Origin: Zygosaccharomyces rouxii
Taxonomy: Eukaryota > Ascomycota > Saccharomycetes > Saccharomycetales > Saccharomycetaceae
Length of the DNA stretch: 64,000 nt
Assembly (NCBI RefSeq): GCF_000026365.1
Contig: NC_012993.1
Span: 1 to 64,000 of the forward strand
Direction: 5' to 3'
Shown here: in pieces, positions 1 through 10,185 of the stretch
Layout: the number at the start of each line of letters is the position of its first letter
How positions within the stretch are numbered: the first letter of the stretch is position 1
The notes under the pieces: model-generated
Told to the model about the DNA's origin: nothing
The model's database searches: none
Seen by the model: only the letters and a program-made list of their open reading frames with translations
Position numbers and translations under genes: made by a program

Positions 1-1600
1 TCTATTTACTACTTATCCTATTATCCATCACTTTCTACGTCCAGTACCTCTGCCTCTGCTCACCATCTACCGCATTAATTGTTTCTACCATTAGTCATCT
101 TATACGTAATTCATCTCACTATGCTACTTTCCACTCATCATTTCCTACTTTCCCACCTCCTATCACTTTATACGTTCAGTACCTCTTACCATACTACCTT
201 GAAATTACTACCAACTGTATCCTATCCCATTGTAACTGCCCTACAATCTTGTATGAGATGCTATTAGAATTCCTTAGAGACATTCCATAGTCTTAGTCTA
301 ATCGGTTCTACTCGCCGGAGAGTACCATATATGTGAACCTAACACTTCCTACTCCTTTCGTACAACATTACTTTTTCAATAATTTTTTCTTCACTACCCG
401 ATCTCGCCTCGCTCTGTCTAACTGACAACTTGATCCTATCCTATCCTTTCCCATCTTGCCCTATTCTGTCCTCTTACTACGAACACAATCTAACTTAACC
501 TCTATTGAATAAACAATAGATATTTTAATTTTTATTTATTCTTTTAAATTTTCATTCAATTTCATCTATTTTACTCAACATTACTCATATATATCCATTA
601 ACACCACTCTTATCATCTATTCCATTTATCTCTATTTCTTTTTCATTTTCTATTGAGAATTCTATACTCTAACAATCACCAATTCCACCTATCTATCACA
701 TCTTCACATACCTACATACGTTCATTTACACTTCACCTCTCACCTGCCCTCACATACTCCCATCGCTATTCGCTTCACACCTCTTTCTACCCATCCACAA
801 CCACCCCAACTTCGCACACCCATACACTCCTTCCGCTACCCGATCTGGCCTCCCTCTCCCCTCGCCCTCTGCCATTAACCAACCTTGTTCATCTATCATC
901 TCTCTGCAAATAAATTATTCCATTCATAAGTGTCATTTTATTTTTTATTACATATTTACAAACCATCTAAAATACTCATCAATACATCTCTTGATCAGTT
1001 CTTAGATTTACTGCATTATCGCTACATTTACTCATCCACTTTATTTACTATACAATTTTTAACTTCAATTTTTTAATGTATCATCACTTCCCTATACTTA
1101 TCTATTTACTTAGTTTTCCCCTCCCTTTTCCCACCATTATGCTTTTATTTGTCTAACTCATCTTCTACTTTACTTTACTGAGTAAATCTTATTTTCACTG
1201 TATTATTCTTCATTTTAACTCATCTTTTTATCATCTAGTCTCAAACTAGTCCTAATCTCAACATGCGTCTATTCACAACTTCTTCTAGTTAGCTGCTAAA
1301 TGATTGCAATCCACCCTTACTATATCCCATTCCACTCATCTTTATATTTTCTGAATCTTTTTTTCTTTCCTCATCTTTTCAAATCGAAGTGTTTTTGTCT
1401 TGACTTAAAATGCATATCACTTAGAATTCTATTTATTCTTTCTGTTCTATATTCTTGCTCAATACTTTATTGTCAACTATCATTTTCGTCCTTTGTTCTC
1501 GCTCGCTCTGTCAAATGTTCTTCGATTCGAACTAAACATAAAAAAGGTATAACACTGAGCGCGCCCTTAGCGTACTACAGACAAAAGAGCACATTCTAGC
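1..1600. repeat. Pyrimidine-rich subtelomeric block
   Basis: The + strand is strongly C/T-rich and G-poor for about 1.6 kb and has no plausible gene; open frames here encode low-complexity Leu/Ser/Thr/His/Tyr strings. Two short degenerate repeats are visible. A 25-nt motif at 27-51 recurs at 162-186 with two mismatches, and a 22-nt motif starting CTACCCGATCT at 394-415 recurs at 836-857 with two mismatches. S. cerevisiae X-element subtelomeres have a similar C/T-rich strand on left arms, so I infer subtelomeric core DNA with the telomere to the left. No TG1-3-type telomeric repeat is present in the window. Confidence 0.55.
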
Positions 1601-3060
1601 ATCTGGATGGAGCTATAATCAAACGTGTACGTAATAGGCATGTCTATTTGGTATAAATTTTATATAATATATCAACTGTTTCAACTGCGCATCGATAACA
1701 TGAACTCTTGGATATTCTACTCTAATATTTTGTTGCATAAGTATCATATAGTTGGAATAGATTATCTTCCGTAAAATCTTACACATAACCATAATTCCTA
1801 CGTTTAAGATAATACAAACTATTTTTATATATGATTTATGATTTAGAGATGTGAAAGTCGGTGGGAATGGAGTTGTGGATGGTACCTAGTGTCCTTTTCA
1901 GCAAAAAAAAGTAGAACTGCCGCCTAGAGTGTCTGGTGAGATGTGAGAGTGACTATACAATGAATTGGTGGTGAAAAGATATATATCGTAACAATCGATG
2001 TACAATTAGCACTCTAGAACTCTCTTTGGAGAGCATAGGTCAAACTCTGGGAATTGCTATACTACATAAAATATTACTCTATCTCTTCAGAACAGTCTTC
2101 TTGTTTCTCATCATGTATTAGAAAACGAAAACTTCAAAACCCTGCAAGGGGCTCCAATCCCTAAGCTTGTGATCAAGAGTGCCACGCGCTACCAATTGCA
2201 TCAGTAAGGTTTGTTAACACTTAGTTTTCGGCTAAGAAAGCTCATCTCCACATCTATGAGGAAAATTCAGATGTACGTCTTTTATATCGATAAAGCCCAT
2301 GTATATGATATATTTTAATCTCGAGCTAATTTGGTCTAAGTTTCCTGTCTCTGGCATTCGCACTGTATCACTATATATTTGAAAACACTTCTGATCTACA
2401 ACATCCAAGCTTTGGCTATTATACATTACGCCTCTTCCGAGAACCCATTTCTGCCAATATATAGTATTCATACCGAAATTATAGATTAATCACCAATTAC
2501 ATTTCGAGTGCACATATCACCTTTGAGGCTCAAAGGTCAGGACATGTTGAAATATGTGTACCATCCTGTTGAACAATGTTGGTTTGATCATAGCGTCGTA
2601 ATACCAGTACATTTTTCTATAGCAGAAGAAGCAAAATCCACATCACTATACTTCTACATTTCCCATCTTACGAGAATCTTACTTCATTTATATAAATCTA
2701 CTAACGATAACACATGCCTAAACTTTTTTTGCACATCAAACAACTTAACATCTCAGAACACGTTGCATGTATCTTTATCCTTGTGTTTTGTTGAGATACC
2801 GAATCTGCATTTTCCAAGACCAAACATGAAATTCATCCACAAAGCATCACTGATTAAAAAGAATAGAAACAGTAAACACATACTAATACATACATCCTGG
2901 GTCTCACTACCTGAAGTAATTTCCAAGAGTCCCTCGCAGCTACCAGAAATTACCTAGTTTACATTAGATCTGGCAGACCAAATCAATTGGCCTACGAGAA
3001 TGAACAAAATAGATTACCACGATTCGAAACTAACTCACATTATTCTACTCAAGGACTTTT
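1601..3060. other. Intergenic stretch, no supported gene
   Basis: No recognisable gene is present. The longest plus-strand open frame (2508-2957) opens with GTG, not ATG, and has no recognisable motif. On the minus strand one frame reads nearly free of stops from about 2640 to 2110 and has a protein-like composition; it includes a 79-codon piece ending at 2232. It could be the remains of a decayed gene, but I could not assign a family. Confidence 0.4.
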
Positions 3061-3076
3061 TCTGATGTAAATTAAC

Positions 3077-3945
3077 TTGGAATTGTATCACTTGACCAAG
3101 TACTATGAACCCTGGATGATTCTTTTGACATTAATATTAATGAATGTTATAACAGCAAAGCAGAGATGTATGCTCCCTATGTCAGTTTTTGTGGCTGTTA
3201 GTTCGCTCTCAGTAGCCCCGGTATATTTTACCGTGATCTGGCTCTCCTACAAGAGGTATGCTGCCGCTTCTAAAGAAAAGGTTAATCTAACACAAGTCGT
3301 ACTTACAGTGAACCCTAATGTCGAAGAAAAGAAATGGGACAAAATTGCATACAAGATGAATAATATTTTCTTTCAAAAACGTAATTGGGCGACACAAGAT
3401 TTTTTTCTTTAGGCAGCCAACAGTGTCAATCGAATTTTAGAGAACATATTTTGAAACCCTTTTTGCAAGGAAAAATCCATCCTGGAGAAGCAGAAAGTGA
3501 TGTACTCATTTCTTCCGTTGTCAGTCATCTAGCGGGAGTACATGCGACCTTGGAAGAATTTCTACAGACAGTCGCTACAAAACCTTCTCTAGAATTCCAA
3601 TGTCTGCCTAGGGACAGATACAGCGGTCACTTTATGTCCCTCTGGAGGACCTATCATTCTGGTGAAGCTTCCAAAGCCTTTACCCTTCCGCGACTTTTTA
3701 TTCCGTGGGTAATATTCCAAGGATACCTCGGATCTAAATGTTTGCTGATTGCAACCATCTGTGGTAATTACAGCACTGTATTGAAAAAAAAGTACAGACC
3801 TCTTGTTCTTGTTTCCGATAAAGATGTGGCTTCCTTTTTCAAGAAGTTACTCGAGCTGCTTTTCTCTGGCCAGTTGTTACTTTATCATGACCTGGACTGC
3901 ATTGCTGTGGATGCTCTCAGAGCGTGCGAACCTTCTTTTGATTAA
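3077..3945 (+). pseudogene. Broken COS-like (two-DUP) gene remnant
   Basis: This is a decayed copy of the plus-strand COS-like genes. The first frame (to 3412) gives two hydrophobic segments followed by the DUP core with NPNVEEKKWDKIAYKMN, ending at QDFF. Coding then continues in another frame from about 3408, with a stretch matching the region after DUP repeat 1 (residues NFREHILKPFL). There is no ATG at the expected start, there is a frameshift in the T-rich tract near 3400, and the second DUP repeat is missing: the frame jumps from a membrane segment to a C-terminal tail. Related tails occur near 10.5 and 13.9 kb. It lies tail-to-tail with the minus-strand DUP gene to its right. Confidence 0.75.
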
Positions 3946-4182
3946 ATCAATGTTGCCTTGTAATGTTAAGAATTTACCGGCTAACGACTACCTCTCGATT
4001 CTAAATCAATAAAGTTTGCTTTGGTCGTGGATATTCAGATATTGATTTTGAGAAGTTGTAAGTAAAAAACAGAACCATTGTTCAGAACGAGGTTTTTTGA
4101 CTGACACACTACAGAAGCCCAGAATAGACATCGAAAAAGGGACTAGCTTTTAATGTCTTTTTTATCTCCTATGGAAAACATA

Positions 4183-5044
4183 CTAATGAGAAGCAGCGAA
4201 TGAATTAAAAATGGCACAAGAAATCATCGAGACAATGTAGGTCAGGTACATAACCACAAAGGACGCAGAATGTATTGCCCCCAAATAAAGCATTGAGGTG
4301 TTGAAAATATTGCGAAACTTCTCGAAAAGACCATCTCTACATTCATCTTTTTCGGCCGTATGTAATAATTCACCAAAGTTCTCAACGTTCTTGTTATAAT
4401 TCGCAAGTGCTCTCTCAGTTAGCACCTTATTTGGTGGATTTTTCCAAAAATTCCTGTACCTTTCTCCTTCGTAATAACACCTTATGTCGTAGGTCTGACA
4501 TTCTATTGGTTTTACGATTTCTCTCACAAAAAAGCGCATACAATGCTCCCCACTGCAAAAAAAGGGAATACCGATATCCTGTCTCTTCAGAAAAGTGATT
4601 AACTCTAAATGCAGTTCTCCGCCAAGCTACTGGATCCCCAGTCAGATCTATTTCAGCCACTTCCTTCAATAACTTTTGGAGCACTTTGGTCTCAATATTA
4701 ACTTTTTTCCTATGGTGAATAAAGTTCACAAAAAGCATAATAAAGAATAGGAAGTAATGAATGATCATCCATAATGGAGAAAATACGTCTAAAACTTTCA
4801 GTTCGTATGGATTATCATAAAAGTCTCGCAAACTAAAATACACCAACCGTACAAACGATGATATATATGCAACTGAAAGAGAAGCGAAAATGTCATATAA
4901 CAATGTTTTCTCGAGGAAATATGGGGCAAGGAAGTATGTCAACTTTCCAACAGAACTGTCTGCTGGCAATTCTATCTCCTCCTCTTCAAACGTCTGTTCA
5001 CACTTTTCTAAATCCATTTCAGTTTCGTCACTTATCATACTCAT
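4183..5044 (-). pseudogene. Single-DUP-domain membrane protein, frameshifted
   Basis: Homologue of the minus-strand genes at 7463, 10848 and 14249. From the ATG at 5044 it encodes the acidic N-terminus (MSMISDE), two hydrophobic segments and the start of the DUP domain (DPVAW). After the SLF codons the frame is lost: the coding strand has seven T where the intact copy at 7463 has six (T7 versus T6, near 4556-4562). The rest of the protein, including the C-terminal membrane segment, continues to 4183 in a second frame. Everything else is well preserved, so the break is recent or a homopolymer sequence error. DUP240-family proteins in S. cerevisiae are membrane proteins linked to trafficking; the exact role here is unknown. 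Confidence 0.8.
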
Positions 5045-5576
5045 ATTGTCTTGTTGGTTAAATACACCATTGCTGTTACGAGTGTCAGTTTGTGTCTGAA
5101 TTACCGCCCTTTATATATTTTTCACCCCGGATTGCTCTGCCCTTCATTGTTTCCTCCCCGCGCGACAATTCCATGCAGAAGAAACTCGAAAGCGTCAAAA
5201 TGATAAAATTGACACAAAGAGGTGGACAGGTAGTTCAAAAATCAATTTTGAATCTCTAATCAGAGCTCTGAAAGATTGCCTTATGTCTGGTGTGTCGGCA
5301 CCTTATGTCACTTTTGCATCACCTTTTTGCCAGGAATATCTTTTTTCTTATATATTTCCACTTTCAAGCGAGAAGGACATCAGAAAGGTGTATATGTATA
5401 GGTAACATGAACTTTGTTCGGACTTGCATGGATTGTTATCCATTGTTATCAGGAACCCCTTTTTCTGCAATGTTCGTCATGTCGCTCCGATGACGATAAA
5501 AATCTGATCTCGTTTCTCATAGCAACTCAGGAAACTACTCACTACATACAACTAAAGAGTTTAAACAAGAACAAAT
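5045..5576. promoter_or_regulatory. Shared divergent promoter, DUP pair A
   Basis: Divergent interval between the minus-strand DUP gene and the plus-strand COS-like gene. It is repeated, with strong similarity, at 8327-8822 and 11703-12245, and in part at 15110-15370. Shared blocks include a TC-rich segment with a decayed inverted repeat (5146-5169), an AATCAATTTTGAATCTC block near 5240 followed by CAGAGCTCTGAAAGATTGCC, a TATATATTTCC box near 5352, and GATGACGATAAAAATCTGAT near 5490. The similarity is far stronger than expected for unconstrained spacer, but recent duplication alone could explain it. Confidence 0.6.
5146..5169. promoter_or_regulatory. Decayed copy of conserved inverted repeat
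   Basis: Same position as the perfect ATTGTTCC-N8-GGAACAAT palindromes in the next two promoters. Here the arms are ATTGTTTC and GCGACAAT, so pairing is lost at the inner arm positions while the spacer CTCCCCGC is kept. Confidence 0.4.
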
Positions 5577-6647
5577 ATGGAATTCGATAAAGAATCTCAA
5601 AAGCCTGTCTTACCCAAACAACCCTTCAAGAGTGACTCTACATGGTCGTTTTATGAAATATCCAAGCATCGTTTCCCCCAGGTGATCTCATGTTTATGCC
5701 TTGTTGGGTGGGTATCACTATATGGGAGTAATTTAATAAATAAAATTGGATTAACGGGTGAGATGTTTGCCACTTTAGTCCTAGGATTTTCAGTTCTACT
5801 TTCCCTTGCACGGTTACAATATTCGAAATTCTATCCCAATACAACAGAACTAGTTCAGCAGGTGTTAGAATCGAATCCCGGAGTAGATATCGAGAAATGG
5901 GCCGAAATTGCAAATAGACTGAACATTTACTTTTACCAAGAGCATCTCTGGCCCATGCCTCACTTTTTTTTTAATAATCAACCTGTTCAACTTGTGTTCA
6001 AGGATAAGGTTTTAAGGCCATATCTCGAAGGGAAACTTGACGATATTACCGATATGGACAAGATCCAATCAGCAAATTGTTATTTGCAGTCACTAAATGA
6101 AAAGTTCGAATTATTATTGAAGGTTAATTTGCCAGAACCCGTTTTAAACTCTGAACTACCTAAAGGTACCCACAGAAACAAATTCTCCTTTTATGCAACA
6201 TATTTGTCCGTTGGATTCATGGTTTGTGATTATCAAGCACTAACTTTGCTTATGATCGTAATGGCATTTAAATCAAAAACATTTTTGCCCTTGATTAAAG
6301 CCATACTTTTCCAGTATCTTACCTTGAGAATATATCAGGATTCCTATTGTAGACTATATCCACAGATGGATACAATGCATGCAATGAATTTTTTGGCGAT
6401 AATAATAAAGGTTAGCCCTGGAAAAGAACCGGCTAAATGGGACCAAATAGCCGGGTATATGAATCAATATCTAGCTGAGGAAAATATCGGCTATTCTAAG
6501 AATATATTTCTCGACGGCAAGCATTGTTTAAACTGTTACAAGACCTGCTTTGAGCCTCTATCCGTTAATAATGGTCCTTCGAAATACTGCGATTTCAAAG
6601 AAATTGTTGAGGTTACGCAACCAAGCGTAAATGGAGAGACCAATTAA
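5577..6647 (+). CDS. COS-like (DUP380-type) membrane protein
   Basis: 356 aa, intact, from ATG. The N-terminus carries the LPKQPFKSDSTWSFYEISK signature, matching the LPxDxFRxxxTWxxYE pattern of S. cerevisiae COS proteins. Hydrophobic segments lie at about 34-48 and 60-80, then DUP repeat 1 (about 95-150, with PGVDIEKW around W108), a second hydrophobic pair at about 204-253, and DUP repeat 2 (about 275-325, with PGKEPAKWDQIA around W288 and LDGKHC). Two DUP copies and about 380 aa are the hallmark of the COS/DUP380 branch. COS proteins are known to help sort ubiquitinated membrane cargo into multivesicular bodies; that role here is inferred. Head-to-head partner: the gene at 4183-5044. Confidence 0.88.
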   Translation: MEFDKESQKPVLPKQPFKSDSTWSFYEISKHRFPQVISCLCLVGWVSLYGSNLINKIGLTGEMFATLVLGFSVLLSLARLQYSKFYPNTTELVQQVLESNPGVDIEKWAEIANRLNIYFYQEHLWPMPHFFFNNQPVQLVFKDKVLRPYLEGKLDDITDMDKIQSANCYLQSLNEKFELLLKVNLPEPVLNSELPKGTHRNKFSFYATYLSVGFMVCDYQALTLLMIVMAFKSKTFLPLIKAILFQYLTLRIYQDSYCRLYPQMDTMHAMNFLAIIIKVSPGKEPAKWDQIAGYMNQYLAEENIGYSKNIFLDGKHCLNCYKTCFEPLSVNNGPSKYCDFKEIVEVTQPSVNGETN

Positions 6648-7462
6648 TGAAGCAGTGTATTCTTCTTCGCAAACTGAACGTAGCAGTATATAATGACTTA
6701 AAATATGATGGTGTCACAAGTGCTGCGATAGACGGTCTCCGAGTTTCATGAAGCTACATGACATGTAATCTCAAGCTGGTAATAAACATATTTTAATGTG
6801 TTTTGGTGTCACTTACAATAATATTATTATATGATGAGGTCTTAGCACCAATCAAGGTCTGAGATGTAGCTTAATGAAAAGAACAATTCTCTGAATATTT
6901 TAATCGTGATAGGTACCTTCTCCACTTCCAGGTAGCATATATAGCGTCTCGTACCTTAAAACATTCATTAAAATCTTTTCAAAGACTTGATGTTGAGAAG
7001 TTCCATATAATACTCAGTAATGTATGGATTGACGATAAGTGTTTCTGTCAATTTTTCCCTTTCGCAACCATAACTATTTTTTTTTTTTTAAACTTCATAT
7101 GGTCTGCAACTTCTGAGAAAGGTACCAATATATTATTGGAGCCTAGAAACTTATCACTTCAAGTCATTCTGCTTCGATGAGGTACCATAAATATTAGTTT
7201 AAATATCAGGATTTTGCCAATTTTAACCTTCAATTGAACAATCACAGCTCGTATTCCTCTTACCTTACTCAACCCTTCACCTATCGAATTGGTCACCTAC
7301 GAGAACAGGAAACTTTTCAACAGTAGTTCATTTAACTCAAACTCCATAAGAGCTGCTGTTGCCCGCTTTTCGAAAATTAATTACCACCAGTGTAAGTTTC
7401 TCCTGTTACACAAGTATTTGGACTGGCTTTCAATGTGCTTTTTATCTCCTATGAAAAACATA
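6648..7462. other. Spacer between DUP units A and B
   Basis: About 0.8 kb between convergent DUP genes. Unlike the other inter-unit spacers I do not see a COS-like remnant here, and the sequence does not resemble the 3' spacers at 10.0 or 13.4 kb. It holds a T-run near 7078-7090 and short open frames without recognisable motifs. Confidence 0.4.
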
Positions 7463-8326
7463 CTAATGAGGGGTAGCGAATGAATCAAAAATGGCGCAAG
7501 AAATCATCGATATAATGAAGGTCAGCATCATAATCATAAAGGACCCTAGCTCTATTATCACCAAGTAAAACAATGAGGTGTTGAAGATACTATGAAACTT
7601 CTCGAAAATACCATCTCTAAATTCATCTTTTTCTGCCGTATGTGATAATTTACCAAAACTTTCAACGCTCTTGTTATAATTCGCAAGTGCTCTCTCAGTT
7701 AGCGCTTTATTTGGTGGATTTTTCCAAAAATTTACTACCGTACTTCCTTCTTGATAACACCTGATGTCGTACGTCTGACACTCTATTGGTTTTACGATTT
7801 CTCTCACAAAAAAGTGGATACAATGCTCCCCACTGCAAAAAAGGGAATACCGATATCCTGTCTCTTCAGAAAAGTGATTAACTCTAGATGCAATTCTCTG
7901 CCAAGCTACTGGATCCTCGGTCAGGTCCATTTCAGCCACTTCCTTCAATAATTGTTGGAGCACTTTTTTCTCAATCTTAACGTTTTTCCTATTGTCGATG
8001 AAGTTCCAAAAAGAAAACGTAAAGCATAGGAAGTAATGAATGATCATCCATAAGGGAGACAATACGTCTAAAAGTTTCAGTTCGTATGAATCATCATAAA
8101 AGTCTCGAAGAATAAAGTAAGGCAACCGTACAATCGATGGTGATATAAATGCAGCTGAAAGAGAACCGATCATGTCGTCTATCCATGTTTTCTCGAAGAA
8201 ATATGGGGCAAGGAAGTATGTCAACTTTCCACCAGGACTGTCCTCTGGCAATTCTATCTCCTCCTCTTCATACGTCTGAACGCACTTTTCTAAGTCCATT
8301 TCACTCTCGTCACTTATCATACTCAT
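7463..8326 (-). CDS. Single-DUP-domain membrane protein
   Basis: 287 aa from the ATG at 8326 (MSMISDESEMDLEKC). The frame stays open to 8347 but only through a GTG, and paralogues begin at the same MSxISDE, so 8326 is the start. Order: an acidic Glu-rich N-terminus with the ELPEDS motif, two hydrophobic segments (about 50-72 and 89-110), one DUP domain (GDPVAWQRIASRVNHFSEETGYRYS), a cysteine-containing KPIECQTYDIRCY stretch, and a C-terminal hydrophobic segment. A single DUP domain and about 285 aa match the DUP240 architecture. Intact, unlike its copy at 4183. Function unknown; membrane trafficking is the family-level suggestion. Divergently paired with the broken COS-like gene at 8823. Confidence 0.87.
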   Translation of the reverse strand: MSMISDESEMDLEKCVQTYEEEEIELPEDSPGGKLTYFLAPYFFEKTWIDDMIGSLSAAFISPSIVRLPYFILRDFYDDSYELKLLDVLSPLWMIIHYFLCFTFSFWNFIDNRKNVKIEKKVLQQLLKEVAEMDLTEDPVAWQRIASRVNHFSEETGYRYSLFCSGEHCIHFFVREIVKPIECQTYDIRCYQEGSTVVNFWKNPPNKALTERALANYNKSVESFGKLSHTAEKDEFRDGIFEKFHSIFNTSLFYLVIIELGSFMIMMLTFIISMISCAIFDSFATPH

Positions 8327-8822
8327 TTTACTGCTTTGGTTAAACACATCATCGCTGTTGCGAATGTCAGTTTGCGTCTGAATTACCGCCTTTTATGTCT
8401 TTTCACTCCGGATTGCTTCCCCCTTGATTGTTCCCTCCCCGCGGAACAATTTCATGCAGGAGAAACTCGAAGTGTCAAAATGATATCGTATATATACGAA
8501 AGCGGTAGACAGGTAGTTCAAAAATCAATTTTGAATCTCTAATCAGAGCTCTGAAAGATTGCCTTATGTCTGGTGTGTAGGCACCTTATGTCACTTTTGC
8601 ATGACCTTTTGCCGGGAATATCTTTTTCTTATATATTTCCACTTTTAAGCGAGAAGGACATTAGAAAGGTGTATACGTATAGGTAACATGAACTTTGTTC
8701 GGACTTGCATCGATCGTTATCCATTGTTATCAGGAGTTTCTTTTTCTGTAATCCTCCCCATTTCGCTCCTCCGATGACGATAAAAATCTGATCTCGTTTC
8801 TCATAGCAACTCAGAAAAGTAC
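8327..8822. promoter_or_regulatory. Shared divergent promoter, DUP pair B
   Basis: Second copy of the approximately 0.5 kb divergent promoter, closely similar to 5045-5576 and 11703-12245. It contains the perfect inverted repeat at 8427-8450, the AATCAATTTTGAATCTCTAA block near 8522, and the GATGACGATAAAAATCTGAT block near 8772. Confidence 0.6.
8427..8450. promoter_or_regulatory. Conserved 8-bp-arm inverted repeat
   Basis: ATTGTTCC-N8-GGAACAAT, perfect arms around the spacer CTCCCCGC, about 100 nt upstream of the minus-strand DUP gene. The same element occurs at 11811-11834 (perfect) and 15211-15234 (one arm mismatch). The symmetry suggests a dimeric regulator's site; no binding protein is identified. 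Confidence 0.5.
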
Positions 8823-9906
8823 TTGCAATATGGAACGACAGAGGTTTATCAAGCACAAACATTCAATAAAGAATCTCAAAAGCCTGTCTTACCCAAACAA
8901 CTCTTCAAAAATGCATTCACATGGTTCCTTTATGAAATATCCAAGCATCTTTTCCCCCAGGTGATCTCATGTTTATACCTTATCGTTGGATGGGTAGTAG
9001 CTCGGGCAACTGTTATTGACAAAAATATGCTTGTCAGTGCCATGATTACCGGTGCTTTCTTTGGATTTCTACTTGTATTGTCCTTTGTATGGTTCAGCTA
9101 TTCGAAATTGCACCCCAAAAATATGACAGAATTGGTTCAGCAAGTGTTGGAATCGAATCCTGGTCTTGATATCGAGAAATGGGACGAAATTGCGAGTATA
9201 TTGAACTCTTTCTTTTACCAAGAGCATATCTGGAACACACCTCACTTTTTTTTTCAGTGGTCAAAGTCTCCAACCCGTGTTCAAGGCTAATGTTTTAAGG
9301 CCATATCTCGAAGGGAAACTTGACGACATTGCCGATACGGACAAGATCCAATCAGCAACATTTTATTTGCAATCAGTAAATGAGAATTTTGAACTATCAT
9401 TAAAGGACAGTTTGCCAGAACCAGTTTTAAATTCCAAACTACCCAGAGACACGCACAGAAATAAAATCTTCTTTTACCCAGAATATTTGCTCTTCGGATT
9501 CTTTTTTTGTTGTTGTCAAGGCTTCACTTTGTTGGAGGTCCTAACAGCATTTAAACAAAAATCATTTTCGCCCTTGACTCCGATCGTATTTGCCCAGTAT
9601 ATGTCTTTGAATTACTACAGGTGTTTCTATCCTTTTATGGATCCACAGATGGCTACAATGCAAGCAATGGAATTTTTGGCGATAATAACAAACGTTGGTC
9701 CTGGAAAAGAACTGGATAAATGGGATCAGATAACCAAGTATACGAATCAATATTTGACTGGGGGAAATAGCGGCCATTCTAGGAATGTATTTTTCGACGG
9801 TAATCACTGTTTAGACTGATACCAGGATTGATTTGGGCCACTTTCCGTTGGAAACAGCTTGGTTTATGGAGAGTTGAAGGAAATTGTGGAGTTTACAAAA
9901 CGATGA
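8823..9906 (+). pseudogene. COS-like gene broken three ways
   Basis: Clear paralogue of the genes at 5577 and 12246, but inactivated at least three times. (1) The ATG region is deleted: where the paralogues have acaaa(t/c)ATGGAAT, this copy reads acaaacATTCAAT. (2) After the first DUP repeat, a run of nine T near 9246-9254 shifts the frame; eight T would keep FSGQSLQPVFK in frame. (3) The conserved HCLDCYQ codons read HCLD-stop (TGT to TGA near 9818), with another TGA at the tail. Both DUP repeats (NPGLDIEKWDEIA and GPGKELDKWDQI) are otherwise easy to read. It belongs to unit B with the intact minus-strand partner at 7463-8326. Confidence 0.85.
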
Positions 9907-10183
9907 GTAGAGTAAAGAGAGAAAAATACATCGTGTTTTTTACTCACAACCTGAGAGTGGCACTGTATAGTATCACAAAATATGTTAGCATCACAGGTAA
10001 TGCAACTGATGGTCCCAGGGAGTACTTATTTCCTGTGGAGTAATTCTCCTAACTAAGTTTGTTGCCTCTTGGCCAAAGATTATCTATAAGGACAGTAATC
10101 AGGAAAAAAGAAAAATAAGAGTAAGAATTGACGGTCCTAAGTTTAATTAAAATCCTTATGTGTATGAACTCACCCCTGTAATT
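9838..10183. repeat. Near-identical duplicated 3' flank (copy 1)
   Basis: About 346 nt match 13224-13569 with only three substitutions, at a constant offset of 3386. The tract begins inside the COS-like coding tail and runs into the 3' flank. The coding DNA just upstream is much more diverged between the two units. This is the signature of gene conversion or a very recent local duplication. The interval has no gene of its own. Confidence 0.8.
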
Positions 10184-10185
10184 AT

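Noticed and set aside
1..60. Telomere repeats at the window edge
   Set aside because: No TG-rich telomeric repeat is present; the subtelomere call rests on composition and gene content only.
79..913. Open frames of 62-86 codons in the C/T-rich left end
   Set aside because: Low-complexity products driven by base composition; no motifs.
2508..2957. 149-codon plus-strand frame
   Set aside because: Begins with GTG, no ATG near its start and no recognisable domain; overlaps a more protein-like minus-strand frame.
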